Positions 41,943-50,448 of a DNA stretch of 64,000 nucleotides are shown here, piece after piece. This stretch comes from DATJGR01 sp963735085 (GTDB lineage Bacteria; Pseudomonadota; Gammaproteobacteria; Pseudomonadales; Azotimanducaceae): NCBI GenBank assembly GCA_963735085.1, contig CAVTJP010000005.1, positions 1,860,001-1,924,000 of the forward strand, read 5' to 3'. The position numbers were made by a program, and so were the translations under genes. Within the stretch, counting starts at the first letter, position 1, and every line of letters begins with the position of its first letter. Under the pieces are notes generated by a model. The model had not been told where the DNA came from. It worked only from the letters and a program-made list of their open reading frames with translations, and ran no database searches.

Positions 41943-42393
41943 CGCGAACCTCGAGAGGGTTTGACTGATTGAGCCCGAGACCGGTTGCGGCAGCGGCGGT
42001 GCCTTGCTCCTGGACGTGGCGCCGCTGATCGATATCCACGGAGCGGACGCGCACGTCACCGCGTAGTCGCGCCAGCGCCAGATGGCAATCTTCATCGGTC
42101 GCGCCCGCGTCCAATTGAAATACATACAATCCAGGTCCGGCAGTGCGCACGAACACGAGCGTGACGTTTGTTGCCCGAGAGATCTCCGTTACCACGCTGT
42201 CAGCAGGGCGCTCGCCCAGATTCTGGGTAAACGTCACGATCACACGCATGTGGCACTCGCCCGCGCTCGCAAGATCTCCGGGATTTGATGGGTGATCGGC
42301 GCACCCCGCGCATGCGCAGGCCATTAGCACCATCGATACTAGCGCTGCGGCGCTCCAAACGACGTGACGATTGCCTCTATTGCCAATGATCAT
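41935..42393 (-). CDS. Small lipoprotein resembling a detached S8 prodomain
   Basis: A 152-residue exported protein with a lipobox (AALVSMVLMACACAGC, Cys31). The remainder reads as a small alpha/beta domain: HMRVIVTFTQNLGERPADSV, TEISRATNVTLVFVRTAGPG, LYVFQLDAGATDEDCHLALA, RLRGDVRVRSVDIDQRRHVQ. This follows the pattern of the prodomain of the next gene (LIVKLRAGADSQTQL, then VHVLNVQSTVAGQTV, LAQLRTDPDVEYAVVDQRRY), ending in the same DQRR motif. An I9-like inhibitor or folding helper for the protease is a reasonable inference. It overlaps the GST gene upstream (ATGA) and the protease downstream by 8 bp. Confidence 0.75.
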   Translation of the reverse strand: MIIGNRGNRHVVWSAAALVSMVLMACACAGCADHPSNPGDLASAGECHMRVIVTFTQNLGERPADSVVTEISRATNVTLVFVRTAGPGLYVFQLDAGATDEDCHLALARLRGDVRVRSVDIDQRRHVQEQGTAAAATGLGLNQSNPLEVRDA

Positions 42394-43016
42394 CCATCCG
42401 CCATCGTCACGTGCCGCGGATGCGCCGCGACGCGCGCGAGCCAGCGATTGATCGCTGGATACGGCGCCAGCGAGAAGCCTCCTTCTCCGGCCACGTGCGT
42501 GTAGGCATACAGCGAAATGTCGGCAATCGTGAAACGATCGTCAACGAGATAATCGTTGTGCCCCAGGTGCGATTCCATGACTGACAGTGCCGCATGGCCG
42601 CCTGTCTGCTTGGCTTCGTATTCGGCTCGGCGTGCATCCGGCAAGCCGAGATACACGGCGATGTAGCGCGCGGTCGCGATGTACGGTTCGTGGCTGTACT
42701 GCTCGAAGAATTGCCACTGCAGAATCTGTGCGCGCCTCCACGCGTCGTCTGGCAGCAGCGTGGTGCCGGTCGCCAGATAATTCAGGATGGCGTTCGATTC
42801 CGCCAGATAGCGGCCGTCCGGAAGTTCAAGCAGTGGAATGCGACCGTTCGCATTGCGGGCGAGGAATGCCGGCGTACGTGTCTCGCCGCGCATGATGTCG
42901 GTATGCGTCCATTCGTGCGGCAGATCGAGGTACGCCAGCAGCAACTTGATCTTGTAGCAGTTGCCGGAACGCAGGTCTCCGAAGATGCGCATCGATGGTT
43001 GTTGCGGGGCCGTCAT
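42390..43016 (-). CDS. Glutathione S-transferase family protein
   Basis: A 208-residue GST. The thioredoxin-fold half has MRIFGDLRSGNCYKIKLLLA (Ser/Asn/Cys active-site region), NANGRIPLLELPDGRYLAES with the cis-Pro and the glutathione-binding Glu-Ser, then NAILNYLATGTTLLPDDAWR. The helical domain has HNDYLVDDRFTIADISLYAY. It fits beta-like bacterial GSTs. The gene lies in the minus-strand run of two VOC proteins, an ABM protein, a lipocalin-like protein and the GST, which together look like a detoxification set, followed oddly by the lipoprotein and protease. Confidence 0.88.
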   Translation of the reverse strand: MTAPQQPSMRIFGDLRSGNCYKIKLLLAYLDLPHEWTHTDIMRGETRTPAFLARNANGRIPLLELPDGRYLAESNAILNYLATGTTLLPDDAWRRAQILQWQFFEQYSHEPYIATARYIAVYLGLPDARRAEYEAKQTGGHAALSVMESHLGHNDYLVDDRFTIADISLYAYTHVAGEGGFSLAPYPAINRWLARVAAHPRHVTMADG

Positions 43017-43026
43017 GACGTGACGC

Positions 43027-43500
43027 TTACTTGCGCTTTCTGCCGCCGCCGAATGTGACGACGTTGTTCGCGCTAGTCGTCAGGCGTTCCTCGCGCAACA
43101 CCATTTCCCACGTCAGCTGGTTTTTTTGCGAGCGGCTGAAACCGCGAAAGCCACGACCTGAGCTCAGATCGAAGAGTGCGCAGGACACCTGGATGTCGCC
43201 GCGTGTTGCCCACAGCATGCCGAGGTTCGGGTAACTCTCCATTTTCGCGGTGCCTTCGAGATTCGCTGCGCCAAACTGCGCGGCGACATCGTAGGTGCCG
43301 GTGTCGTTCGGCGTTATCCAAACAGCAAACGCGTGCCGCGCGTTGCCTTCGCGCAGCGACAGTTCGCCTTTGATGTGCGTGCCGACCTGCTCTGATGCAA
43401 CGTCGAATGTACATTCGACGGTGGTGCCGAGCGATTGACCTTTCTCGAGGAAGCTGCCGCGGCCGACCCAGGCGCCAGGCGTCAGCAGATGTTTAGTCAT
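43027..43500 (-). CDS. Hypothetical lipocalin-like (calycin) protein
   Basis: A 157-residue, beta-rich protein: LLTPGAWVGRGSFLEKGQSL, GTTVECTFDVASEQVGTHIK, ARHAFAVWITPNDTGTYDVA, LGMLWATRGDIQVSCALFDL, LTWEMVLREERLTTSANNVV. Alternating strands and the G-x-W near the N-terminus suggest a calycin or heme/fatty-acid-binding barrel (DUF1579- or nitrobindin-like), but I do not recognise a family with certainty. No signal peptide. The start (43500) overlaps the ABM gene by 8 bp and the stop is 10 bp before the GST. Confidence 0.65.
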   Translation of the reverse strand: MTKHLLTPGAWVGRGSFLEKGQSLGTTVECTFDVASEQVGTHIKGELSLREGNARHAFAVWITPNDTGTYDVAAQFGAANLEGTAKMESYPNLGMLWATRGDIQVSCALFDLSSGRGFRGFSRSQKNQLTWEMVLREERLTTSANNVVTFGGGRKRK

Positions 43501-43828
43501 CGATCGCATCTATGGAATCATCCACCGAAGAATACACATTGCGGAAGTGCAAAACTGTTGGGAACGGATCGTAAAAATGATGCAGCAGTGCTTTCCACTG
43601 TTGATAGTCCTCGGATTCGCGAAAACCAACCGTGTGAGCCTCCAGGCTCGTCCATTCCACGAGCAGCAGGTAGCGGCCGGGATGTTCAATGCAGTGTTCG
43701 AGCCGGTGCGAAATATAACCAGGTGAAGCACTGATGATGTTCTGGGCCTTCGCAAACGCGGCCTCGAACGCCTGTTCGTGTCCGGGGCGGACTTCGAGCA
43801 TCGCGTGCTCGAGTACGTGAACGTTCAT
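43493..43828 (-). CDS. Antibiotic biosynthesis monooxygenase (ABM) domain protein
   Basis: A 111-residue single ABM domain of the dimeric alpha/beta barrel superfamily: VLEHAMLEVRPGHEQAFEAA, SPGYISHRLEHCIEHPGRYL, LLVEWTSLEAHTVGFRESED, then WKALLHHFYDPFPTVLHFRN. Members oxidise quinones without cofactors or bind heme; the role is unknown here. ATGA overlap with the VOC gene upstream and an 8-bp overlap with the lipocalin-like gene downstream place it firmly in the run. Confidence 0.85.
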   Translation of the reverse strand: MNVHVLEHAMLEVRPGHEQAFEAAFAKAQNIISASPGYISHRLEHCIEHPGRYLLLVEWTSLEAHTVGFRESEDYQQWKALLHHFYDPFPTVLHFRNVYSSVDDSIDAIDD

Positions 43829-44190
43829 GCGGCCACGTGGCAGACGGCTTCCACGTTGTAGCCGTCGGGGTCGAATACGAACGCGCCGTAGTAGTTGGGG
43901 TGGTACAGGGCTCTGATCCCCGGTTTGCCGTTGTCGGTGGCGCCTGCAGCCATCGCCGCTGCATAGAACTCATCGACTTTGGCGCGCGACGCGGCGGCGA
44001 ATGCGATGTGTGTCTTGTGCACGCCCACGTCACCCAACGCGAACCAGAACTGCGCCCGATCAGTGCCCATGCCGGCGAAGCCGCTGAACTCGGCGAGCAT
44101 CGTGATACCGAGCGGCTTCAAGGCGCGCTGATAGAAGGCTTTTGCACGCTCGAAATCCGAGACCGAAATTGTCAGATGATCGAGGATCAT
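43825..44190 (-). CDS. VOC-family protein (glyoxalase/bleomycin-resistance fold)
   Basis: A 121-residue VOC protein: LDHLTISVSDFERAKAFYQR, LGITMLAEFSGFAGMGTDRA, then VHKTHIAFAAASRAKVDEFY and YYGAFVFDPDGYNVEAVCHV, with likely ligands His in LDHLT, His in KTHIAF and Glu in NVEAV. I prefer the Met at 44190 because VOC proteins begin this way; the in-frame ATG at 44220 has a good GGAG ribosome site and would add ten residues. The 150 bp upstream to the next VOC gene contain no convincing gene. Confidence 0.83.
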   Translation of the reverse strand: MILDHLTISVSDFERAKAFYQRALKPLGITMLAEFSGFAGMGTDRAQFWFALGDVGVHKTHIAFAAASRAKVDEFYAAAMAAGATDNGKPGIRALYHPNYYGAFVFDPDGYNVEAVCHVAA

Positions 44191-44340
44191 GTCTCGTGCT
44201 CCACTGAGTTCAGCGGCCATGGTACTCCGGTCACTTGCGGCTCGTCAGAGGCCGCGCGGCCGCGTTGCGCATGCGGATGATCGAGAACGCGAAGCTCGAG
44301 GCGACATCGCGCGACGGCCATGGCGGGCGGACGCTGCGGT

Positions 44341-44802
44341 TCACGGCGCCCAGGGATTCAGAAATGTCGAGAACTCCTGCCAGTGCTCGGCCAACGATTG
44401 GCGCGTGCTGGTGCGCGCGACGATTTCGAGATGAATGCCGTCCGGATCTTCGAAGAAGGTTGCGTAGTACTCCGGGTTGTATTCGGGGTACAGCTTCGGT
44501 TCGGTGGCGTCGATTTCGAACGACTTCAGTGAGCGGTAGGCGGTGTCGACATCGCGCCGGGTTTCCGCCTGCAGACACAGATGATGTAGGCCGGGCGAGT
44601 ACGGATCGTGCGCTGTGTCGCTGCGCGCCGGACGCAGTGAGATCTGCAGTGTCGGGCGCAGATAGTGCGCGTGCGGCTGGTCGTGCAGCCACTCATCGGA
44701 TTTCTTGAAGCCGAGCGATTCCATCACCATGTCGTAGAACGCTTCCGAGCGCGCGAAATCGCTGACCGTGAGATATATGTGGTCGATGCCGATGATATTC
44801 AT
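44341..44802 (-). CDS. VOC-family protein, probable first gene of the detoxification run
   Basis: A 153-residue VOC protein: IIGIDHIYLTVSDFARSEAF, YDMVMESLGFKKSDEWLHD, YSPGLHHLCLQAETRRDVDT and YYATFFEDPDGIHLEIVART. Candidate metal ligands are His in IDHIY, His in LHHLC and Glu in HLEIV. It resembles the VOC protein encoded at 12111 more than its neighbour at 43825. It probably heads the transcript running to the protease at 39549, with a 150-bp gap after it. Confidence 0.85.
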   Translation of the reverse strand: MNIIGIDHIYLTVSDFARSEAFYDMVMESLGFKKSDEWLHDQPHAHYLRPTLQISLRPARSDTAHDPYSPGLHHLCLQAETRRDVDTAYRSLKSFEIDATEPKLYPEYNPEYYATFFEDPDGIHLEIVARTSTRQSLAEHWQEFSTFLNPWAP

Positions 44803-44870
44803 CGCGACCTCTCGTCAAAAAACAGCCACCACAAAGAAGCCACTACAAAGCATTTGCCAAACGGAAGCCG

Positions 44871-45197
44871 TCAGACGAAAAAGCAATACGCGACTTTGCA
44901 TATCACGTGCAGTGCCTGATCCTGATGGAAACCGATCCAATGCTCGCACTTTGCACAATCGATGGCGGAGTGCAGTACAACTTCGATCAGCCCGAGGATT
45001 GCGCTGCCGGTGAACAGATACACCGACCCGCCGTGCACCAATGCATGCGCACCGATCCAGTACTGCCAGGATGGGAAGTTAGGCCCGGCATTGGTGGCGA
45101 AATCGCTGTGTCGATTCTTTGCGCGCGCCATCGTATCGGATTGGAGCACGAAATCGGCCAGCGCATGGCCGATCAGCAATTGAAAGAAAAGGGTCAT
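44871..45197 (-). CDS. DUF3307-type small membrane protein
   Basis: A 108-residue membrane protein. It opens FFQLLIGHALADFVLQSDTM, with HALADF and QSDTMARAKN typical of DUF3307, followed by WQYWIGAHALVHGGSVYLFT, AILGLIEVVLHSAIDCAKCE, HWIGFHQDQALHVICKVAYC. The histidine-rich membrane segments could bind metal; function unknown. The start is 45197 with a GAAAAGGG ribosome site; the longer frame to 45416 overlaps aguA on the other strand. Confidence 0.8.
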   Translation of the reverse strand: MTLFFQLLIGHALADFVLQSDTMARAKNRHSDFATNAGPNFPSWQYWIGAHALVHGGSVYLFTGSAILGLIEVVLHSAIDCAKCEHWIGFHQDQALHVICKVAYCFFV

Positions 45198-45367
45198 GCT
45201 TGGCTGTGTTCCTGATTTACGTCCCAGCCTAATGGTGCCGGTTATTCGGCGCGCTGTCGCCCACCGCAGCCGTCCGGATTGAGGTATTGGCCGCGCCGTA
45301 TCGTGTTCGTTGGCATCGCCGCGGGGCTGTATCGGTACAATGTCGAATGTCGCGTGAAGGAGTCGTG

Positions 45368-46408
45368 ATGCCGGATTCGATGGATCGCTATCGTATGCCG
45401 CCGGAGTGGGCGCCACATCAGGGCACGTGGTTGTCGTGGCCCCACAATCGCGACACGTGGCCGGGATGCCTTGCCGAAGCCGAAGCGGCGTTGGCGGAGG
45501 CGGTGGTCGCGTTGGCCGAAGGCGAAACGGTGCACATCAATGTGCTGAATGCCGCACATCGGGCGACGGTCGCGAAACGGTTCAGCGGTACCGTCGCGCG
45601 GGAGCGGCTGCAATTCCACTTGATTGAAACCAACGATGCGTGGTGTCGCGATCACGGCGCGATCTTCGCGTACGACGCCGACGACCAACTGGTGGCGCTC
45701 GACTTTCGCTTCAACGCATGGGGCACGAAGTATCGCCCGTACGATGCCGACGATGCGGCGGCGCGACGCATGGCTGATGCGCTCGGCGTCAAGACGATCC
45801 GCATCGAACGCGTGCTGGAGGGTGGCTCGATTGACGTCAATGGCGCCGGCGCGCTGTTGACCACGCGGCAGTGTCTGCTGAATCCGAACCGCAATCCGCA
45901 ACTGGACCGTACTGCGATCGAAGCGATGCTTTCGCGATACCTCGGTGGGTCCGACGTGCTGTGGCTTGGTGACGGTATCGTGGGCGATGACACCGACGGC
46001 CACATCGACGATCTGACACGCTTTGTCGATGAGACGACGGTAGTGACTGTCGTGGAGGCGAATCCCGCCGATCCGAACCACGCCGCGCTTACGGAGAATC
46101 TCGAGCTACTGCGACAACTGCGACTCGCCGATGGCCGCGCGTTGACGATCATCGAACTGCCGCTGCCGGACCTGGTGCGGGGTACCGGCAGCAGGCTGCC
46201 GGCGAGCTACGCGAATTTCTACATCGGCAACGACGTGATTGTGTTGCCGGTGTTCGACGCGCCGCAGGATGCGCACGCAATCGCGGCGTTGACCGTTTGC
46301 TTTCCGACGCGGCGCATTGTGCCGATCGACTCGCGCGCGCTCGTTGTCGGCCTTGGCACGTTTCATTGTTTGACGCAGCAAATTCCCGTACAACTCGCAG
46401 CGGTGTAG
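45368..46408 (+). CDS. aguA: Agmatine deiminase
   Basis: A 346-residue enzyme of the peptidylarginine deiminase fold. It opens YRMPPEWAPHQGTWLSWPHN, followed by NDAWCRDHGAIFAYDADDQL (substrate Asp), LEGGSIDVNGAGALLTTRQC, GIVGDDTDGHIDDLTRFVDE (catalytic His and Asp) and the nucleophile Cys334 in GTFHCLTQQIP. It turns agmatine into N-carbamoylputrescine and ammonia. The start at 45368 has an AAGGAG ribosome site. aguB and speA lie downstream on the same strand, completing the arginine to putrescine route. Confidence 0.94.
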   Translation: MPDSMDRYRMPPEWAPHQGTWLSWPHNRDTWPGCLAEAEAALAEAVVALAEGETVHINVLNAAHRATVAKRFSGTVARERLQFHLIETNDAWCRDHGAIFAYDADDQLVALDFRFNAWGTKYRPYDADDAAARRMADALGVKTIRIERVLEGGSIDVNGAGALLTTRQCLLNPNRNPQLDRTAIEAMLSRYLGGSDVLWLGDGIVGDDTDGHIDDLTRFVDETTVVTVVEANPADPNHAALTENLELLRQLRLADGRALTIIELPLPDLVRGTGSRLPASYANFYIGNDVIVLPVFDAPQDAHAIAALTVCFPTRRIVPIDSRALVVGLGTFHCLTQQIPVQLAAV

Positions 46409-46438
46409 CGCACTATTGCGTCAGTGCCCTGGCGAGAA

Positions 46439-46467
46439 TTGATCGAGCTTTGCCTAGCACGTAAGCT
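46439..46467 (+). promoter_or_regulatory. Candidate sigma-70 promoter before the DHS-like gene
   Basis: TTGATC at 46439-46444 and TAAGCT at 46462-46467 are separated by 17 bp, in the 88-bp gap between aguA and the DHS-like gene. Both boxes are imperfect. If real, it would allow the DHS-like gene, speA and aguB to be expressed apart from aguA. Confidence 0.25.
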
Positions 46468-46496
46468 GAGCGGCCTTTGTGGTACCGGAGTAGTCG

Positions 46497-47468
46497 ATGG
46501 GCAACATCAGCGAGTTCATGCGCCATCACTACCGGCACTTCAACGCCGCGGCATTGATGGATGCCGCCGACGGCTACAGTCGCCACATCGATCAGGGCGG
46601 CAAGATGTTCGTGACAATCGCGGGTGCAATGAGCACCGCGGAACTCGGTCTGTCGCTTGCCGAAATGATTCGACGCGACAAGATCCACGGTATCTGTTGC
46701 ACCGGCGCGAATCTCGAAGAAGATTTGTTCAATCTGGTGGCGCACGACCACTACGTGCGCGTGCCGCACTATCGTGAACTGACACCGCAACAGGAAGCAG
46801 ACCTGCTCGCGCGACATCTGAACCGTGTCACCGATACGTGCATTCCAGAAGAAGAGGCGATTCGCCGTATCGAGCGTGCGATCCTCGAAGATTGGCGTGC
46901 CGCCGACGAGGCCGGCGAGCGGTATTTTCCGGATGAGTTCATGTACCGACTGTTGCGTTCGGGCAAGCTCAACGAGAGCTTTCAGATCGATGTAAAGGAC
47001 TCGTGGTTGTACGCGGCATGCGAGCGCGACCTGCCGATCATCGTACCCGGCTGGGAAGACTCGACCCTGGGCAACATTTTTGCGGCGCACGTGTTCGAGG
47101 GGGAAATCAAAAGTGTGCATACCGTGCGCAGCGGAATCGAATACATGATCCGTCTGGCGCATTGGTACCGACAGGTATCTGCGGATGCATCGATCGGTTT
47201 CTTTCAGATCGGTGGCGGCATCGCCGGCGATTTCCCGATCTGCGTGGTGCCGATGTTGCGTCAGGATTTGCTGATGCAGGACATTCCGTTGTGGGCCTAC
47301 TTCTGTCAGATCAGCGACTCCACGACGAGCTACGGTTCCTACTCGGGCGCGGTACCCAACGAGAAGATCACGTGGGGCAAACTGGCGATAGATACACCGA
47401 AGTACATCATCGAATCGGACGCGAGTATCGTCGCACCGCTGCTGTTCGCGAGCGTGCTCGGCCAGTGA
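46497..47468 (+). CDS. Deoxyhypusine-synthase-like enzyme (probable polyamine aminobutyl-transferase)
   Basis: A 323-residue member of the deoxyhypusine synthase family. MFVTIAGAMSTAELGLSLAE, HGICCTGANLEEDLFNLVAH, SIGFFQIGGGIAGDFPICVV and YGSYSGAVPNEKITWGKLAI are family blocks, and the covalent-imine lysine of DHS aligns with Lys295 in WGK. Eukaryotic and archaeal DHS moves the aminobutyl part of spermidine to eIF5A; bacteria lack eIF5A, so bacterial DHS-like proteins must use another acceptor, and some of this family make homospermidine. Its place inside an aguA-speA-aguB locus supports a polyamine product. speA starts 34 bp after its stop. Confidence 0.88.
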   Translation: MGNISEFMRHHYRHFNAAALMDAADGYSRHIDQGGKMFVTIAGAMSTAELGLSLAEMIRRDKIHGICCTGANLEEDLFNLVAHDHYVRVPHYRELTPQQEADLLARHLNRVTDTCIPEEEAIRRIERAILEDWRAADEAGERYFPDEFMYRLLRSGKLNESFQIDVKDSWLYAACERDLPIIVPGWEDSTLGNIFAAHVFEGEIKSVHTVRSGIEYMIRLAHWYRQVSADASIGFFQIGGGIAGDFPICVVPMLRQDLLMQDIPLWAYFCQISDSTTSYGSYSGAVPNEKITWGKLAIDTPKYIIESDASIVAPLLFASVLGQ

Positions 47469-47502
47469 TCACCGCACGGTTGCCGGGCGCAGGGAGCACG
47501 AC

Positions 47503-49497
47503 ATGACAGAGGAAAATGGCGCGCCATCGGCATTCGGCGCCTGGTCGGTCGACAGCGCGCAGGAACTCTACGCGGTGGGTGCGTGGGCCGATGGGTTTTA
47601 CTTCGTCAACGAAGCAGGTCACGCGGCGGTGAAGCCGTTGCTCGACAACGATCTGTCGATCGACATCCTCGAAGTCGTGCGCGCAGCGGCGAGTCACGAC
47701 GTGGCACCGCCGATGCTGGTGCGCTTCCAGGATGTGCTGCGCGCCCGAGTGCGCCGGTTGGTCGAAGCGTTCGACACGGCGATTGCCGACGCCGGCTATG
47801 GCAGCCCGTATCAGGCGATCTATCCGATCAAGGTCAATCAGTTGCACGAGGTCGTTGAAGAGGTGCTGGACGCCGGCAAGGCGTACGGTCTGGGACTCGA
47901 ATGCGGTTCGAAGGCGGAACTGATTGCGGCGCTGCCGCACATTGGCGACGACCGGTTGCTGTTGTGCAACGGCGTGAAAGACCGCGTCATCCTGTCGCTG
48001 ATCCTGTCGGCGCAACTGCTCGGCCAACGCGTGCTGCCGATCATCGAAAAATATACCGAGTTCGAACAGTTGATGATGCTTGCGGACCGGGCGAACCAGG
48101 TGCCGCGGCTGGCGGTCCGGGTCAAGCTTGCAACGCGCGGTGCGGGCCGTTGGTTCGAATCGGGCGGAGAGCGTTCGAAGTTCGGTCTCGCGGTGCCGGA
48201 ACTGGTGCGCCTGGTGCGGGAACTCGAACGGCGCGGCATGTCCGATCGGCTCGAGTTGCTGCATTTTCATCTCGGCAGCCAGATCACCGAGATTCAGGTA
48301 CTCAGGCAGGCGGTCAAGGAAGTGACTCAGGTGTACGCCGATCTGCATCGTCGTGGCGTCTCGGTGCGCTGTCTGGATGTCGGTGGCGGCCTCGGCGTGC
48401 ATTACGGCGGCGGTGCCGGCGCAGACGAATCGGCGATCAACTACAGCCTGCAGGAATACGCGAACGCGGTGGTTTTCTCGGTGCAGGAAATCTGCGCGTC
48501 ACGCGACGTGCCGGAGCCGGTGTTGATTTCCGAAAGCGGCCGCGCGATTACCGCGCATCATTCGGTGCTGGTGGTGCCGGTGATCGGCGCGCACGGCCAT
48601 GCGCTCGACGTCGCGCAACCGTTACCCGCCAGCAGCGACGGCCTCGTGCAACGCATGCTCGCTGCACTGGAAGAGGCGCGCAATGCCGACGACAACGTCG
48701 GTGAGTTGCTCGAGGCCTACCACGATGCGCAGGAAGCGCGCGCCGAGGCCGACACGGTGTTTCGTCTCGGCTTTCTCGAACTGGAAGAACTCGCGACATT
48801 GGAAACGCTGTATTGGGGCGCGTGCCGGGAAATTCTGGACGGCCTCGTCGCGGCGAATCTCGAGACGCCGCCGCCGGTGCAGGCCGAACTCGAAGCGTTG
48901 CTGACGGATTTGTACTTGTGCAACTTTTCGGTGTTTCACTCGATGCTCGATCACTGGGCGATCCACCAGTTGTTTCCGATCATGCCTCTGCAGCGGCTCA
49001 ACGAACGGCCCGATCGACGCGCCGTGGTGGTCGACCTGACGTGCGATTCCGACGGCAAGGTGGCCGAATACGTCTCGTCGCTCGAAGATCGCAGTCATCT
49101 GCCGTTGCACACATTGCGCAAAGGCGAACCGTACTACCTGGGCATATTCCTTGTTGGCGCGTATCAGGACATTCTCGGTGACGCGCATAATCTGTTCGGG
49201 CGATTGCCTGAAGTGCATGTCTACGCGGACGATGAGGAGACCGGTAACTTCTGGATCGAGAAGGTGATTCCCGGGATGTCGGTACACGAGATGCTCGCGC
49301 AGGTGCAGTATTTCCCGAACGATCTGAACCGGCGCATGAGCGAACTGGTCCGGCAGAAGATTGACGCCGACGAAGTGCGCCCGAACATCGGCATGCGCGT
49401 TCTCAACGACTACCAGAAGCGGTTCAACGAAACGACGTATTGCACCACCGATTTCGTGGACATGGCGCCGACGGCGGTGAACGACGATGCCGGCTGA
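47503..49497 (+). CDS. speA: Biosynthetic arginine decarboxylase
   Basis: A 664-residue PLP enzyme of the alanine-racemase-fold decarboxylase group. The PLP lysine is Lys110 in YPIKVNQLHEVVEEVLDAG; GLGLECGSKAELIAALPHIG, LLELLHFHLGSQITEIQVLR-type segment (LELLHFHLGSQITE) and VRCLDVGGGLGVHYGG bind the cofactor phosphate, and LCNFSVFHSMLDHWAIHQLF lies in the C-terminal barrel. It converts arginine to agmatine, the substrate of AguA. Length matches E. coli SpeA (about 658). It overlaps aguB by 11 bp. Confidence 0.95.
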   Translation: MTEENGAPSAFGAWSVDSAQELYAVGAWADGFYFVNEAGHAAVKPLLDNDLSIDILEVVRAAASHDVAPPMLVRFQDVLRARVRRLVEAFDTAIADAGYGSPYQAIYPIKVNQLHEVVEEVLDAGKAYGLGLECGSKAELIAALPHIGDDRLLLCNGVKDRVILSLILSAQLLGQRVLPIIEKYTEFEQLMMLADRANQVPRLAVRVKLATRGAGRWFESGGERSKFGLAVPELVRLVRELERRGMSDRLELLHFHLGSQITEIQVLRQAVKEVTQVYADLHRRGVSVRCLDVGGGLGVHYGGGAGADESAINYSLQEYANAVVFSVQEICASRDVPEPVLISESGRAITAHHSVLVVPVIGAHGHALDVAQPLPASSDGLVQRMLAALEEARNADDNVGELLEAYHDAQEARAEADTVFRLGFLELEELATLETLYWGACREILDGLVAANLETPPPVQAELEALLTDLYLCNFSVFHSMLDHWAIHQLFPIMPLQRLNERPDRRAVVVDLTCDSDGKVAEYVSSLEDRSHLPLHTLRKGEPYYLGIFLVGAYQDILGDAHNLFGRLPEVHVYADDEETGNFWIEKVIPGMSVHEMLAQVQYFPNDLNRRMSELVRQKIDADEVRPNIGMRVLNDYQKRFNETTYCTTDFVDMAPTAVNDDAG

Positions 49498-50395
49498 GTC
49501 GGTGCGCGCTGCATCGGATCGGGTGCCGGTCGGGCTCGTGCAGATGCAAATGTCCGAGGTGCCCGATGATAATCTGGCGCGCGCGATCGTTGGTATCCGC
49601 GATGCTGCCGCGAAAGGCGCTCGGTTGGTGTGTCTGCCGGAGCTGTTTCGCAGCCGCTACTTCTGCCAGGAGGAGAATGCCGCGCACTTTGCGCTGGCCG
49701 AAGCGGTGCCGGGACCGACGACCGCCGCGCTCACGCGGGTCGTCGAGGAACTCGACATCACATTGATCGCGAGCCTGTTCGAAGCGCGCGCGCCCGGTCT
49801 GTATCACAACACTGCGGCGGTACTCGACGGCAGCATCGGTTACCTCGGCAAGTATCGCAAGATGCACATTCCGGATGATCCGCGCTACTACGAAAAATTC
49901 TATTTCACACCGGGCGACCTGGGCTTCAAGGCATTTCCAACGCGCGTAGGCTCGCTCGGTGTACTGGTGTGCTGGGATCAGTGGTATCCCGAAGCAGCGC
50001 GCCTTACTGCACTCGCCGGGGCGCAGATGCTGTTTTATCCCACGGCGATCGGCTGGCATCCTGAAGAGCGTGAAGACGTGAATCTCGCCCAGCACGACGC
50101 ATGGCAGACCGCACAGCGCGCTCATGCGATCGCCAACGGCTGCTATGTGGTTGCGGTGAATCGCACCGGCTTCGAACCCGACCCGACGGGTGTCGGCGGT
50201 ATCCGGTTCTGGGGTCAGAGCTTTATTGCAGCACCCGACGGGTCGATTATGGTGCGGGCGTCGAGCGATCGCGAGGAAGTCATTGTGTGTGAATTGGACC
50301 TGTCACTGATCGGTGCGCAACGGGTCGGCTGGCCGTTCTTTCGCGATCGGCGCATCGATGCGTATGAGAATCTGACCAAACGCTTCATCGATTGA
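49487..50395 (+). CDS. aguB: N-carbamoylputrescine amidohydrolase
   Basis: A 302-residue nitrilase-superfamily enzyme. The Glu-Lys-Cys triad is visible: Glu in VCLPELFRSRYFCQEE, Lys in YLGKYRKMHIPDDPRYYEKF and Cys162 in VLVCWDQWYPEAARL. FYFTPGDLGFKAF, ANGCYVVAVNRTGFEPDP and FWGQSFIAAPDG are specific to N-carbamoylputrescine amidases, which release putrescine, CO2 and ammonia. The start overlaps the end of speA by 11 bp. It completes the agmatine route and removes any need for an agmatinase (speB). Confidence 0.94.
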   Translation: MPAESVRAASDRVPVGLVQMQMSEVPDDNLARAIVGIRDAAAKGARLVCLPELFRSRYFCQEENAAHFALAEAVPGPTTAALTRVVEELDITLIASLFEARAPGLYHNTAAVLDGSIGYLGKYRKMHIPDDPRYYEKFYFTPGDLGFKAFPTRVGSLGVLVCWDQWYPEAARLTALAGAQMLFYPTAIGWHPEEREDVNLAQHDAWQTAQRAHAIANGCYVVAVNRTGFEPDPTGVGGIRFWGQSFIAAPDGSIMVRASSDREEVIVCELDLSLIGAQRVGWPFFRDRRIDAYENLTKRFID

Positions 50396-50448
50396 GGTCA
50401 GGGTCGAAGTTGCCGCTGCTGACGCTGTGACTGTTGTTGCCGCGACTA

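Noticed and set aside
44191..44340. Short minus-strand frame ending just before the VOC gene (tail PLTSRK)
   Set aside because: It is the end of a shadow frame through the upstream VOC gene; there is no start codon with a ribosome site and no family match, though the TGA-CCGGAG spacing is suggestive.
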